DNA from: Zhouia spongiae
Lineage (GTDB): Bacteria > Bacteroidota > Bacteroidia > Flavobacteriales > Flavobacteriaceae
DNA: 64,000 bases
Direction of reading: 5' to 3'
NCBI RefSeq assembly: GCF_022760175.1
Contig: NZ_CP094326.1
Coordinates: 2,592,804 to 2,656,803 of the forward strand
Shown here: piece by piece, positions 43,411 through 51,118 of the stretch
Numbering within the stretch: position 1 is the first letter of the stretch
Layout of the letters: each line of letters begins with the position of its first letter
Notes under the pieces: generated by a model
Seen by the model: only the letters and a program-made list of their open reading frames with translations
Databases searched by the model: none
What the model was told of the DNA's origin: nothing
Translations under genes and position numbers: made by a program

Positions 43411-44175
43411 TTAGATATTTAATTCCATACTTAGCGGGCAATGGTCAGAGCCCATGATGTCTGTATGGATTTTAATGTCTTTGATATGATTTGTAAAACG
43501 ATTATGTACAAGGAAGTAGTCAATACGCCAACCTACGTTTTTGGCTCTCGAATTAAACCGGTAACTCCAATAGGTGTACATTACAGTATCCGGATATAAT
43601 ATCCTGTAGCTATCAATAAATCCGTTGTTTATAAAGTTATTCATGCCATCAATTTCGATTTGTGTATAACCGGCTGTTTTGTTATAATTGGTTTTATCGT
43701 TTTTAAGATCGATGGGGCTGTGTGCAACATTAAAGTCACCACAAGCAATAACAGGTTTCCTCCGATTTAAGTGTTGTAAAAAGTTTAAAAAATCGGCATC
43801 CCATCGTTGACGATAATCTAAGCGAATAAGTTCCCTGCCCGAGTTCGGGACATATACATTAACTAAATAGAAATTATCGTATTCGGCACAGATAACCCTG
43901 CCTTCTTTGTCGTGTTCTTCAACTCCCATACCATAGCGAACCTGTATAGGTTTTACTTTTGATAGTATTGCAGTTCCCGAATAACCTTTTTGTTCAGCAG
44001 AGTTTACATAAATATGATAAGAAGATTGTGATTCCAAAGCCTTGAGAACCTCCTGATCCTGTGCTTTGGTCTCTTGCAGACAGATAATATCTGCATTGAG
44101 TCCGTTTAACGATTTTGTAAAATCTTTTTTGAGGATAGCACGAATCCCATTAACATTCCAAGAAACAATTTTCAT
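43411..44175 (-). CDS. xth: Exodeoxyribonuclease III / AP endonuclease
   Basis: 254 residues, ExoIII/APE1 family. Motifs: KIVSWNVNGIRAIL (start), CLQETKAQD with the metal-binding Glu, GYSGTAILSK, NVYVPNSGREL, CGDFNVAHSPIDL with catalytic Asp-Asn, and the C-terminal MGSDHCPLSMEL with the catalytic His. It cleaves abasic sites in base excision repair. Single gene. Confidence 0.95.
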   Translation of the reverse strand: MKIVSWNVNGIRAILKKDFTKSLNGLNADIICLQETKAQDQEVLKALESQSSYHIYVNSAEQKGYSGTAILSKVKPIQVRYGMGVEEHDKEGRVICAEYDNFYLVNVYVPNSGRELIRLDYRQRWDADFLNFLQHLNRRKPVIACGDFNVAHSPIDLKNDKTNYNKTAGYTQIEIDGMNNFINNGFIDSYRILYPDTVMYTYWSYRFNSRAKNVGWRIDYFLVHNRFTNHIKDIKIHTDIMGSDHCPLSMELNI

Positions 44176-44534
44176 TTTGAAACATAAGTTGTTTGGTATA
44201 CAATATATTGTTTTTTTATAAATGATGGTGTTTAATAATTTTACCGATACATATATTGGTAGGAAACAGAAATATTACGACAGGCATTTTGGTGTACAGG
44301 TAAGGACCTCCGGCGTATGCTGGAGCTTGTTTTAGGATTTTACGTAACATGCGTTTTGTCGAAAAAATTAACAAATCTTTTACAATAATAATTATATTAG
44401 CTTTCAGTATAAGAAGTTTTATGATTGTTAAAAAGTAGTTTAAAACTTCTTCAGATGTAATATGTAACTGATTGATTAACAAAGTAATTTTAAAGGGTAA
44501 AGCTTTTTAATATTAACTTTTAAATTAATCAATC
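44176..44534. other. 359-nt gene-less divergent region
   Basis: Lies between divergent xth and the tiny lipoprotein gene. It contains two small hairpins: ACCGATACATATATTGGT (imperfect) near 44244-44261 and CTCCGGCGTATGCTGGAG (imperfect) near 44309-44326. An 88-codon reading frame on the minus strand has no family features. No clear promoter could be assigned. Confidence 0.4.
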
Positions 44535-44696
44535 ATGAAAAAATTAATCTTAGTGTTATTAACAGTTGGAGGACTCGTAATTTCTTGTACCCCTGATAGC
44601 AATGTTCAAGAAACAGATGAAATATATGCAACCGATAAAGACAAGGTCGCTAGCCCGGGAGACAAAGACGGAGACGGTAAGCCGGACAAGCCTTAA
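44535..44696 (+). CDS. Tiny lipoprotein with Asp-rich (DxDxDG) tail
   Basis: 53 residues. Lipobox LVISC (Cys18) after MKKLILVLLTVGG. The mature part of only 36 residues is acidic and ends in DKDGDGKPDKP, which looks like one calcium-binding loop of the thrombospondin type 3 or EF-hand kind (DxDxDGxxD). Reading frame, start and lipobox are clear. Function unknown. A membrane protein gene follows 22 nt later and is probably co-transcribed. Confidence 0.72.
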   Translation: MKKLILVLLTVGGLVISCTPDSNVQETDEIYATDKDKVASPGDKDGDGKPDKP

Positions 44697-44718
44697 GAAT
44701 TTTAAAATAGTTTCATAC

Positions 44719-45435
44719 ATGATTACAGCTGCCCTGATTGCGGCTGTTTTCTTCTCTCATATTTATTTCCCTTCCGAGGAAATAGAAGTTTCCGCAGCAT
44801 ACAAGGAGTTTTCGGCAAGCTCCGAAAAGGTCTCAGAGTTAAAAGAAAATATTTTGGATCTGTCTAATAGATTGGCTTTGGGGGTAATTTCAAAAGATGA
44901 GTTTGTTACCGAATATGGCATATTGAACAATCAGTTAAATGTAGCTTCAAAAAATAAAGAGATTAATGCTGAAAATTACAATAGAATAAGGGAGGAAAAT
45001 AAAGTGGTTGGTTTTTCTTCCAGACATAAGTTCATATGGTGTTTCAGTATTGGTTTTGTGATTTTTACCCTGGCAATAGATATAATGATCAGCTCTGTAG
45101 TCATTAAAGATGTGCTTTTACGTCGGGGAAAATTTTTATTGGGTCTTGCTGGAGGAACCATAGGGGGCTATTTCATTACCTGGGTTTTCTACCCTGCCAA
45201 CGATTTGCCTTTTTGGATGTATACGGTGATTATGGTTTTAGTGGGCCTTTTGGCGTCATTGTCGGCTTACTTTATAGGGAGTTTGGAGTCAAGAGAACGC
45301 TTAAAGGAAATGATAAGATATTTAACAAATGTTGTCTTCGTTGATGCCAAGAAACAATCAAAAGATGAATTGAAGTATATTAACGATATTTCTAAACCTA
45401 CCAGGGACTATCTATATGAACAATCTCAGAAATAA
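44719..45435 (+). CDS. Uncharacterised membrane protein with coiled-coil periplasmic segment
   Basis: 238 residues from the ATG at 44719 (MITAALIAAVFFS). The longer reading from 44602 overlaps the lipoprotein gene in another frame and is unlikely. One membrane helix at about 1-18, then a heptad-like segment (EFSASSEKVSELKENILDLSNRL given as key SEKVSELKENI), then three or four helices (about 105-128, 138-155, 160-190). No family recognised. It may act together with the tiny lipoprotein. Confidence 0.65.
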   Translation: MITAALIAAVFFSHIYFPSEEIEVSAAYKEFSASSEKVSELKENILDLSNRLALGVISKDEFVTEYGILNNQLNVASKNKEINAENYNRIREENKVVGFSSRHKFIWCFSIGFVIFTLAIDIMISSVVIKDVLLRRGKFLLGLAGGTIGGYFITWVFYPANDLPFWMYTVIMVLVGLLASLSAYFIGSLESRERLKEMIRYLTNVVFVDAKKQSKDELKYINDISKPTRDYLYEQSQK

Positions 45436-45631
45436 ATACCTCCTTCAACGGGGTCTAATTTGTATAGAAGTACAGGAGGCTTTAGACTTAATAGACTGTT
45501 TTTAATCCCGGTTTTAGGAGGAAACTTTTTGTGTTTATATGTCTGTTAGCTCAAATGATTCCCTATGACGCTTGTCGTTTTTTCTTGACTAGTACTGAAT
45601 TTATCGGTAACAGCCGGAAATAAACCCTACC

Positions 45632-45648
45632 AGTTGCTACTAGTTGCT
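45632..45648 (+). promoter_or_regulatory. Direct repeats AGTTGCT before the gal operon regulator
   Basis: AGTTGCT at 45632-45638 and again at 45642-45648, exactly 10 bp apart, about one helical turn, 23-40 nt before the regulator's ATG. This is a possible operator of the GntR-LacI type regulator (inference). No full promoter match was found nearby. Confidence 0.4.
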
Positions 45649-45670
45649 GTTGACTTCGTATCTTGGTACC

Positions 45671-46669
45671 ATGGAAGTGATTAAAGTAGAAAACAACAAA
45701 GGGGTGCCGAAGTATAGACAGATAATCGAATCTGTCGAAGAGGCAATTCAATCTCAGGAATTGGAGAAGGGCGACAAACTACCGTCTATTAATAACATTA
45801 AGCAAAAGTTTTCGCTTTCAAGAGATACCGTTTTATTGGCATTTAACGAATTAAAAACCCGTGGGATCATTCAATCGATTCCCGGAAAAGGGTATTATGT
45901 AAAAAACACTTCCTTAGATGTCAGGAAACGCGTTTTTTTATTGTTTGATGAATTAAATGCCTTCAAAGAAGACCTGTATAATTCTTTTTTGCTCAATATA
46001 GAAGAAAATATAGAGGTCGATATTTATTTCCATCATTTCAATAAAAAACTGTTTACGAAGCTCATACACGATAGTTCGGGCAATTATAACTATTACATTA
46101 TCATGCCTGCTAATTTTGAAGGAGTAGCAGATATAGTTTCAACCCTGCCCAATGATAAGGTATATGTCCTAGACCAGATTTCAGACGAATTATCATCATT
46201 TCCTGCTGTTTTTCAAAACTTTAAAAAAGATATGTATTATGGACTTGAAAAAGTGAGTAAACAGTTAAAACGCTATCTGGAAATCAAACTGATCTATAAT
46301 CCGGATAAACAACCTCAGGGGATGCTTCAGGGGTTCGAATTGTTCTGTAAAAGTTTTGGATTGCATTATTCGCATTATAAGAATGTCGAAGGAGCCAAAT
46401 TGAGTTACAAGGATGCAATATTGGTACTGGATGATAAAGATTTGATCGAAGTGGTCAAAATAGCCAAAATGGGGTCGTTGAAGATAGGAAGCGACATAGG
46501 GATCATCTCTTATAACGAAACACCGTTAAAAGAAGTTGTCGCGAATGGTATCACCACATTTTCTACGGATTTTAAATATATGGGGAAAACACTGGCAGAA
46601 ATGATTACCGGAAATCAGAGAATGCAAATAGAGAACAGGAGCATAGTAATTAATCGAGATTCATTATAA
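45671..46669 (+). CDS. GntR-family regulator with LacI-type sugar-binding domain
   Basis: 332 residues from the ATG at 45671. An N-terminal GntR winged helix (about 5-75: PKYRQIIESVEEAIQ, KLPSINNIKQKFSLSRDTVLLAFNELKTRG shown as key SLSRDTVLLAFNEL, then IPGKGYYV) is joined to a periplasmic-binding-protein-like domain (about 80-330) ending DIGIISYNETPLKEVVANGITTF. This chimeric type senses sugars. It begins 14 nt upstream of galK and most likely controls the galactose genes and itself. Confidence 0.88.
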   Translation: MEVIKVENNKGVPKYRQIIESVEEAIQSQELEKGDKLPSINNIKQKFSLSRDTVLLAFNELKTRGIIQSIPGKGYYVKNTSLDVRKRVFLLFDELNAFKEDLYNSFLLNIEENIEVDIYFHHFNKKLFTKLIHDSSGNYNYYIIMPANFEGVADIVSTLPNDKVYVLDQISDELSSFPAVFQNFKKDMYYGLEKVSKQLKRYLEIKLIYNPDKQPQGMLQGFELFCKSFGLHYSHYKNVEGAKLSYKDAILVLDDKDLIEVVKIAKMGSLKIGSDIGIISYNETPLKEVVANGITTFSTDFKYMGKTLAEMITGNQRMQIENRSIVINRDSL

Positions 46670-46683
46670 ATAAAAATATTACA

Positions 46684-47868
46684 TTGAATAATACAATTGT
46701 CACAAATCTTAAGAAAGAGTTTATCAAGAGATTTGAAAGAGAACCACTTTTAATTGCCTCACCAGGCAGGATTAATTTAATTGGAGAGCATACAGATTAT
46801 AATGATGGATTTGTAATGCCTGCATCGATAGATAAAAAGGTGTATTGCGCCATTGCAAAAAACAACACCATTAATAATTGTACCATTCATTCGTTAAGTT
46901 TAAAAGACAGTTTTGGTTTTGAACTTGGGCAAATAGAAAAGAATACTTCAAAAAACTGGATAAATTATGTCGTAGGGGTTGTCGACATCATAAATAAAGA
47001 TCACCATTTAGATGCCGGCTTTGATATACTGGTTGATAGCGATCTGCCATTGGGAGCGGGTTTGTCTTCTTCCGCAGCTTTAGAAAATGCAATTGCTTTT
47101 GGAATTAACGACCTGTTTGAGCTTAACATCCCTAAAGAAGAGCTCATTTATATTTCTCAGAAAGCCGAACATGTGTATGCAGAGGTCGAATGTGGTATAA
47201 TGGACCAATATTCATCGGTTTTTGGGAAGAAGAAGAACTTATTGCTTCTGGATTGTCAGACAATCACCTCAAAAGAAATCCCGGCTAAATTTGAACCATA
47301 TGAACTTTGGCTATTGAACACTAATGTTTCTCATAATCTGGCCGATAGCGAATACAATAAAAGAAGAGAAGAATGTAGAGAAGCGATAAGGCTCATCAAT
47401 GAACATTATAGAGCAGTAAGCAGTTTTAGAGATCTGCAACCGGAAGAAATTTCAAAGCTTAAAGAGATTCTTCCCGAAATTCTTTTTAAAAGGACTTCTT
47501 ATGTTATAGAAGAAAACGATAGGGTACAAAAGGCGGCAGAAGCACTTAAAAATGACGATTTGGTCCTTTTTGGAAAGATGCTCTACCTTGCCCATGAAGG
47601 ACAACAACTAAAATATGAGGTAAGCTGTAAAGAGCTTGATTTTTTGGTTGACTTCTCAAAGAAGTTTACCGAAGTCCTTGGTTCCCGGATGATGGGAGGA
47701 GGTTTTGGCGGATGTACAATAAACCTGATTCATAAAGATATAGCTGCATCGTATGTTTCGGAAGTTGCTGAAGCCTATCAAAAAGAATTTAATATAGCAC
47801 TAACCCCGTTAAAAGTAAGTATCGATAACGGAACCCATATTTTAAAGAATGAAAACATCAATTTATAA
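46684..47868 (+). CDS. galK: Galactokinase (TTG start)
   Basis: 394 residues. Motif 1 SPGRINLIGEHTDYNDGF, motif 2 LPLGAGLSSSAALENAIAFG (ATP loop) and a C-terminal GSRMMGGGFGGCTINLI are diagnostic GHMP/galactokinase signatures. It phosphorylates galactose at C1. The first codon is TTG; the next ATG is more than 45 codons inside and after motif 1, so the TTG start is well supported. The 3' end overlaps galT by 20 nt. Confidence 0.95.
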   Translation: MNNTIVTNLKKEFIKRFEREPLLIASPGRINLIGEHTDYNDGFVMPASIDKKVYCAIAKNNTINNCTIHSLSLKDSFGFELGQIEKNTSKNWINYVVGVVDIINKDHHLDAGFDILVDSDLPLGAGLSSSAALENAIAFGINDLFELNIPKEELIYISQKAEHVYAEVECGIMDQYSSVFGKKKNLLLLDCQTITSKEIPAKFEPYELWLLNTNVSHNLADSEYNKRREECREAIRLINEHYRAVSSFRDLQPEEISKLKEILPEILFKRTSYVIEENDRVQKAAEALKNDDLVLFGKMLYLAHEGQQLKYEVSCKELDFLVDFSKKFTEVLGSRMMGGGFGGCTINLIHKDIAASYVSEVAEAYQKEFNIALTPLKVSIDNGTHILKNENINL

Positions 47869-48889
47869 TAAACCACACAGGCGATACAATATTCTCACAG
47901 GAGAATGGATTTTAGTATCTCCCCACAGGACAAAGCGACCTTGGCAGGGGAAAACAGAAGACAAGGGAGAGACCAGAACAGTTACATACGACCCCTCTTG
48001 TTATTTATGTCCGGGAAATAAGAGGGCTTCTAGCGACCTGAACCCGGACTACGATGATGTTTATACTTTCACGAATGACTTTGCAGCCCTTTTGCCCGAT
48101 GTTGAAACAGAAGAAGTTAATGACGGCTTGTTCAAAGCTGCTACGGAAAAAGGTATTTGCAAGGTAATTTGTTTTTCACCCGACCACTCGCTAACATTAC
48201 CATTAATGAATGTAGAAGATATAGCGAAAGTAGTGCAGAAGTGGAAAGAAGAATATATAGAGTTGGGAAGTCTTGAAGCTATCAACAACGTGCAGATATT
48301 TGAAAATAAAGGACAGATCATGGGATGTAGCAATCCACATCCACACGGTCAGATTTGGGCACAAAGGTCAATTCCTGAAGAAATTATTAAAAAAACAGCA
48401 AACCAGAAGTCATATTGGGATAAAAATGGAAAAAGCATGTTATCGGATTATCTGGAGCAAGAATTAGAAGCAAACGAACGTATTCTGATCGAGAACGATC
48501 ACTTTGTGGCTTTAATCCCTTATTGGGCAGTTTGGCCGTATGAGTCCATGATCATTCCAAAAAGGCACATGCAGGGCATTGATCAGTTATCTCATGATGA
48601 AGAGAAATCATTTGCGGAAGCTATAAAAGGACTGACAATCATGTATGATAATTTATTTGAGACTTCGTTTCCATATTCGGCAGGGATACATCAAAAACCG
48701 ACAGATGGAAAAGAACATGATGAATGGCATTTTCATATGTCATTTTATCCACCGCTTTTACGATCAGCTACTGTTAAGAAATTTATGGTTGGATACGAAA
48801 TGTTTGCGAACCCTCAACGTGATATTACCGCCGAACAAGCAGCAAAAACACTAAACGAACTTTCTGAGATCCATTATCTCAAAAGGTAA
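47849..48889 (+). CDS. galT: UDP-glucose-hexose-1-phosphate uridylyltransferase
   Basis: 346 residues. Zinc ligands CYLCPGNKR near 52-60 and the active site NPHPHGQIWA with the nucleophilic His, then WHFHMSFYPPLLRSA near the end. It exchanges UMP between UDP-glucose and galactose-1-phosphate, the second Leloir step. The start lies within the galK end, implying translational coupling. A terminator follows. Confidence 0.96.
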   Translation: MKTSIYNKPHRRYNILTGEWILVSPHRTKRPWQGKTEDKGETRTVTYDPSCYLCPGNKRASSDLNPDYDDVYTFTNDFAALLPDVETEEVNDGLFKAATEKGICKVICFSPDHSLTLPLMNVEDIAKVVQKWKEEYIELGSLEAINNVQIFENKGQIMGCSNPHPHGQIWAQRSIPEEIIKKTANQKSYWDKNGKSMLSDYLEQELEANERILIENDHFVALIPYWAVWPYESMIIPKRHMQGIDQLSHDEEKSFAEAIKGLTIMYDNLFETSFPYSAGIHQKPTDGKEHDEWHFHMSFYPPLLRSATVKKFMVGYEMFANPQRDITAEQAAKTLNELSEIHYLKR

Positions 48890-48908
48890 CCACCAAAGTT
48901 TTGTTCTC

Positions 48909-48937
48909 AGGGGTTTGCTGTAAAGTAAACCCTTTTT
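48909..48937 (+). terminator. Terminator after galT
   Basis: GGGGTTTGCTGTAAAGTAAACCC followed by TTTTTT: a stem GGGTTT/AAACCC with a 10-nt loop. It lies between the convergent galT and MarR genes. Only the first 20 bases need be considered for the stem and loop. Confidence 0.7.
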
Positions 48938-49536
48938 TATTCACTGAATTCAGGACAATCCAGACGTATTTCTTGATTCTGTAACTGCTTTTCCATAAGA
49001 GAGCAATAATGCGTATCATTATTCTTTTTATAGTATTTACAAGCAAAACAAGTTCGCTGAACCTGAAGGATTCCGGAACGGTTTAGTTTATAGATCAACT
49101 CACTTAAGGTTTTAAACAGATCTTCAATCTGCTCTTTTTTAAGAGTGTCAATTTGAGCCTGAAGCGGTTGTGCGAAATTTATTGTAGGGTTAATGATCTG
49201 ATGGCCGGAAGGGGAGAGCGCTATAGTGTAGCTTCTGCTATCCGTTTGTGAATGGTTTTTAATAATAAGCTCCTTTTTATGCAGAACCTTTATAGCATCA
49301 CTGATGGTTGGTTTGGTAACATTAAACTCTTTAGCCAGGTGACTTATATTACAGAAGTCATCTCGGTGACTATCTATAAACAGTAAAAGCTGAATCTGTA
49401 TGGGGCTCAAACCGGCTACTTTAGCCTTATCCCATAAAAGGGCTTTGTATACTTCTGAAATTCGCCCCAGACCAAAAACAATTTTACCGGAAATATCTTC
49501 TTGTTGGTACTCCGGATTGAATACATTTTTTTTCAT
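48937..49536 (-). CDS. MarR-type regulator with C-terminal four-Cys motif
   Basis: 199 residues, longer than typical MarR (about 145). The winged helix lies at about 45-105 (LSPIQIQLLLFID, NISHLAKEFNVTKPTISDAIKVL, DSRSYTIALSPSG). Residues 160-199 add Cys163, Cys166, Cys178 and Cys194 with CPEF near the end, spacing CxxC-x11-C-x15-C, which could bind an Fe-S cluster or zinc. It probably senses redox or metals. A palindrome (49588-49602) stands before it, and a thioredoxin-like gene lies upstream in the same direction. Confidence 0.82.
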   Translation of the reverse strand: MKKNVFNPEYQQEDISGKIVFGLGRISEVYKALLWDKAKVAGLSPIQIQLLLFIDSHRDDFCNISHLAKEFNVTKPTISDAIKVLHKKELIIKNHSQTDSRSYTIALSPSGHQIINPTINFAQPLQAQIDTLKKEQIEDLFKTLSELIYKLNRSGILQVQRTCFACKYYKKNNDTHYCSLMEKQLQNQEIRLDCPEFSE

Positions 49537-49587
49537 AACACCAAACCTGCCGAGTTAGTTCCGGCAGGTAAAGTTAGTGAATTACAC

Positions 49588-49602
49588 GTTAGGAATCCTA
49601 AC
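49588..49602. promoter_or_regulatory. Palindromic operator before the MarR-type gene
   Basis: GTTAGGAATCCTAAC is a perfect 15-bp palindrome around a central A, 52 nt upstream of the MarR gene start. A near copy lies before the thioredoxin-like gene, which makes an autoregulatory site likely. Confidence 0.72.
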
Positions 49603-49619
49603 AATTTTGATCAAAAAAA

Positions 49620-49853
49620 TTAGTTTTTGAGATCGTCAAGGCTAGCCCCAAAATTTATATGAAGAACATGTCCCTTAGGGGTTACCAATGCAGGTACCGA
49701 TTTAACACCTGCACTTTCAGCCTCTTTAATTCGAGTGGTTTCTTCCCCAAGATGAATAATATCCACTTGGGTCTCTCCGATGAGTTCAATGATGTCGTTC
49801 TCTGCACTTACGCATACCGGACATCCAGCGTGATAAAAAATTGATTTAGCCAT
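49620..49853 (-). CDS. Thioredoxin/glutaredoxin-like protein with CPVC motif
   Basis: 77 residues, a minimal thioredoxin fold without signal peptide. The active site CPVC (11-14) follows IFYHAG, and SVPALV carries the cis-Pro. It would reduce disulphides or bind a metal in the cytosol. It precedes the MarR-type gene on the same strand with 83 nt between them, and both have the same operator upstream, suggesting a redox-responsive pair. Confidence 0.8.
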   Translation of the reverse strand: MAKSIFYHAGCPVCVSAENDIIELIGETQVDIIHLGEETTRIKEAESAGVKSVPALVTPKGHVLHINFGASLDDLKN

Positions 49854-49881
49854 TTTAATATGTTTAAGTTAAAATACAATG

Positions 49882-49904
49882 CAAATATAGTAAGGAATCC
49901 TAAC
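49882..49904 (-). promoter_or_regulatory. -7 box and operator before the thioredoxin-like gene
   Basis: TATATTTG (minus strand, 49889-49882) is a -7 box. The adjoining GTAAGGAATCCTAAC (49890-49904) differs at one base from the palindrome before the MarR gene and lies in the spacer side of the promoter, a position that would block polymerase. Confidence 0.68.
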
Positions 49905-50068
49905 TAAAATAAATTTACCTTTAATTTTAACATTCATTAATTTTAATGCGGTGCCTGCCGATGACTTTTAATTATAGTGAATCTATGATTTAAGAAAGCA
50001 TGTTAAAGTCAATTTTTATTTCATTGGCAGCTAAAACTGAATATGAGGCAATTTCTTTGTTAAAAATA

Positions 50069-50097
50069 TTGTGGGGTGATAATTTTTTATACATTTG
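50069..50097 (+). promoter_or_regulatory. Promoter of nanA
   Basis: TTG (50069-50071), 18-nt spacer, TACATTTG (50090-50097): a full match to the Bacteroidota consensus. The expected start of transcription (about 50104) falls inside the operator-like motif at 50101-50117. Confidence 0.75.
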
Positions 50098-50100
50098 TAT

Positions 50101-50117
50101 ATGTAATACATAATACA
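50101..50117. promoter_or_regulatory. Operator-like motif, nan regulon site 1
   Basis: ATGTAATACATAATACA. The same 17 bases occur before the SusC gene (51058-51074) and a close variant before the epimerase gene (57260-57276). It overlaps the predicted transcription start of nanA, fitting repression by the GntR-type regulator. Confidence 0.7.
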
Positions 50118-50127
50118 ATATGATGCA

Positions 50128-51042
50128 ATGAATTTGATAGCTGCTACTTATGCTCCGATGCATAGTGATTTAAGTCTAAACCTTGACGCTGTCAGGGAAT
50201 ATGGAGACTTTTTAAAATTTAATAATATAAAGGGAAGTTTTATAAATGGTTCTACCGGAGATTTTACTTCCCTGAGCACTAATGAACGCAAGGACATTGC
50301 TGAAGCGTGGAGCGCTCAAAGAATTCCTGGTTTTCAGGTTATTAATCATGTTGGTCATACTTCGCTGCTGGAAGCGGTTGATCTAGCCAAACATTCTGTT
50401 GGTCTTGCCGATGGTGTAGCAGTAATTGCACCGTATTATTTTAAGGTGCGAACCTTAGATAAACTGGTTGAATATTGTAAAGAAGTGGCAACGGCTGCTC
50501 CTGAACTTCCCTTTTACTACTATCATATTCCTGTATTATCAGGAACGCATTTCAATATGCGTGATTTTATTGAAATGGCTTCAGACCAAATTCCCAATTT
50601 CAGGGGAGTTAAGTTCACTCATAATGATTTTGTGGATTTTCAGCAATGCGTTCAATATAAGCATAGAAAAGATAGTGATCTGGAGCTCTTTTTCGGAATA
50701 GACGAGATGTTTGTGAATAGCATAGCACTTGGAGGATATGGATGGGTAGGCAGTACATACAATCATTTAGCCCCGCTATATCATGAGATTTATAAATCGT
50801 TCAACGAACAACAATATGAACGAGCCAACTTTTTACAGAACCTCGCTGTTCAGTTTGTACAGATACTTGACGGATACGGCGGATTTAACGGCGCAGGAAA
50901 AAGCTTTATGAAAATTTTAGGTATCGATTGTGGTCCGAGCAGATTCCCGCATCTGACACTTAGTGATGCCGATTTGAAAAGGGCGCAAATTGCTATGGAA
51001 CAATCTGGTTTGAATTTTCATATGCTATCAATAAATCACTAA
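50128..51042 (+). CDS. nanA: N-acetylneuraminate lyase
   Basis: 304 residues, DapA/NAL family TIM barrel. GSTGD (41-45) matches the NAL carboxylate-binding GSTGE rather than the GTTGE of DapA. FYYYHIP (129-135) holds the catalytic Tyr, and Lys162 in GVKFTH is the Schiff-base lysine. It splits N-acetylneuraminate to N-acetylmannosamine and pyruvate. It is the first gene of the sialic acid locus; the SusC gene follows after 76 nt. Confidence 0.92.
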   Translation: MNLIAATYAPMHSDLSLNLDAVREYGDFLKFNNIKGSFINGSTGDFTSLSTNERKDIAEAWSAQRIPGFQVINHVGHTSLLEAVDLAKHSVGLADGVAVIAPYYFKVRTLDKLVEYCKEVATAAPELPFYYYHIPVLSGTHFNMRDFIEMASDQIPNFRGVKFTHNDFVDFQQCVQYKHRKDSDLELFFGIDEMFVNSIALGGYGWVGSTYNHLAPLYHEIYKSFNEQQYERANFLQNLAVQFVQILDGYGGFNGAGKSFMKILGIDCGPSRFPHLTLSDADLKRAQIAMEQSGLNFHMLSINH

Positions 51043-51057
51043 AAAATTTAAAAACAT

Positions 51058-51075
51058 ATGTAATACATAATACAT
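51058..51075. promoter_or_regulatory. Operator-like motif, nan regulon site 2
   Basis: ATGTAATACATAATACAT, identical over 17 bases to the nanA site, 44 nt before the SusC ATG. It suggests that susC-susD has its own regulated start as well as read-through from nanA. No full -7 box was found directly here. Confidence 0.65.
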
Positions 51076-51118
51076 TTTATTGCTAACCATCATTAATTAT
51101 TAACCAAACAATTTTTTT

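Noticed and set aside
44216-44482. 88-codon reading frame on the minus strand in the gene-less region
   Set aside because: No recognisable domain, unusual composition, overlaps likely regulatory DNA of the divergent genes, and no start context.
44602-44718. Upstream extension of the membrane protein gene
   Set aside because: Overlaps the small lipoprotein gene in another frame; the ATG at 44719 begins directly with a membrane helix and has normal spacing.
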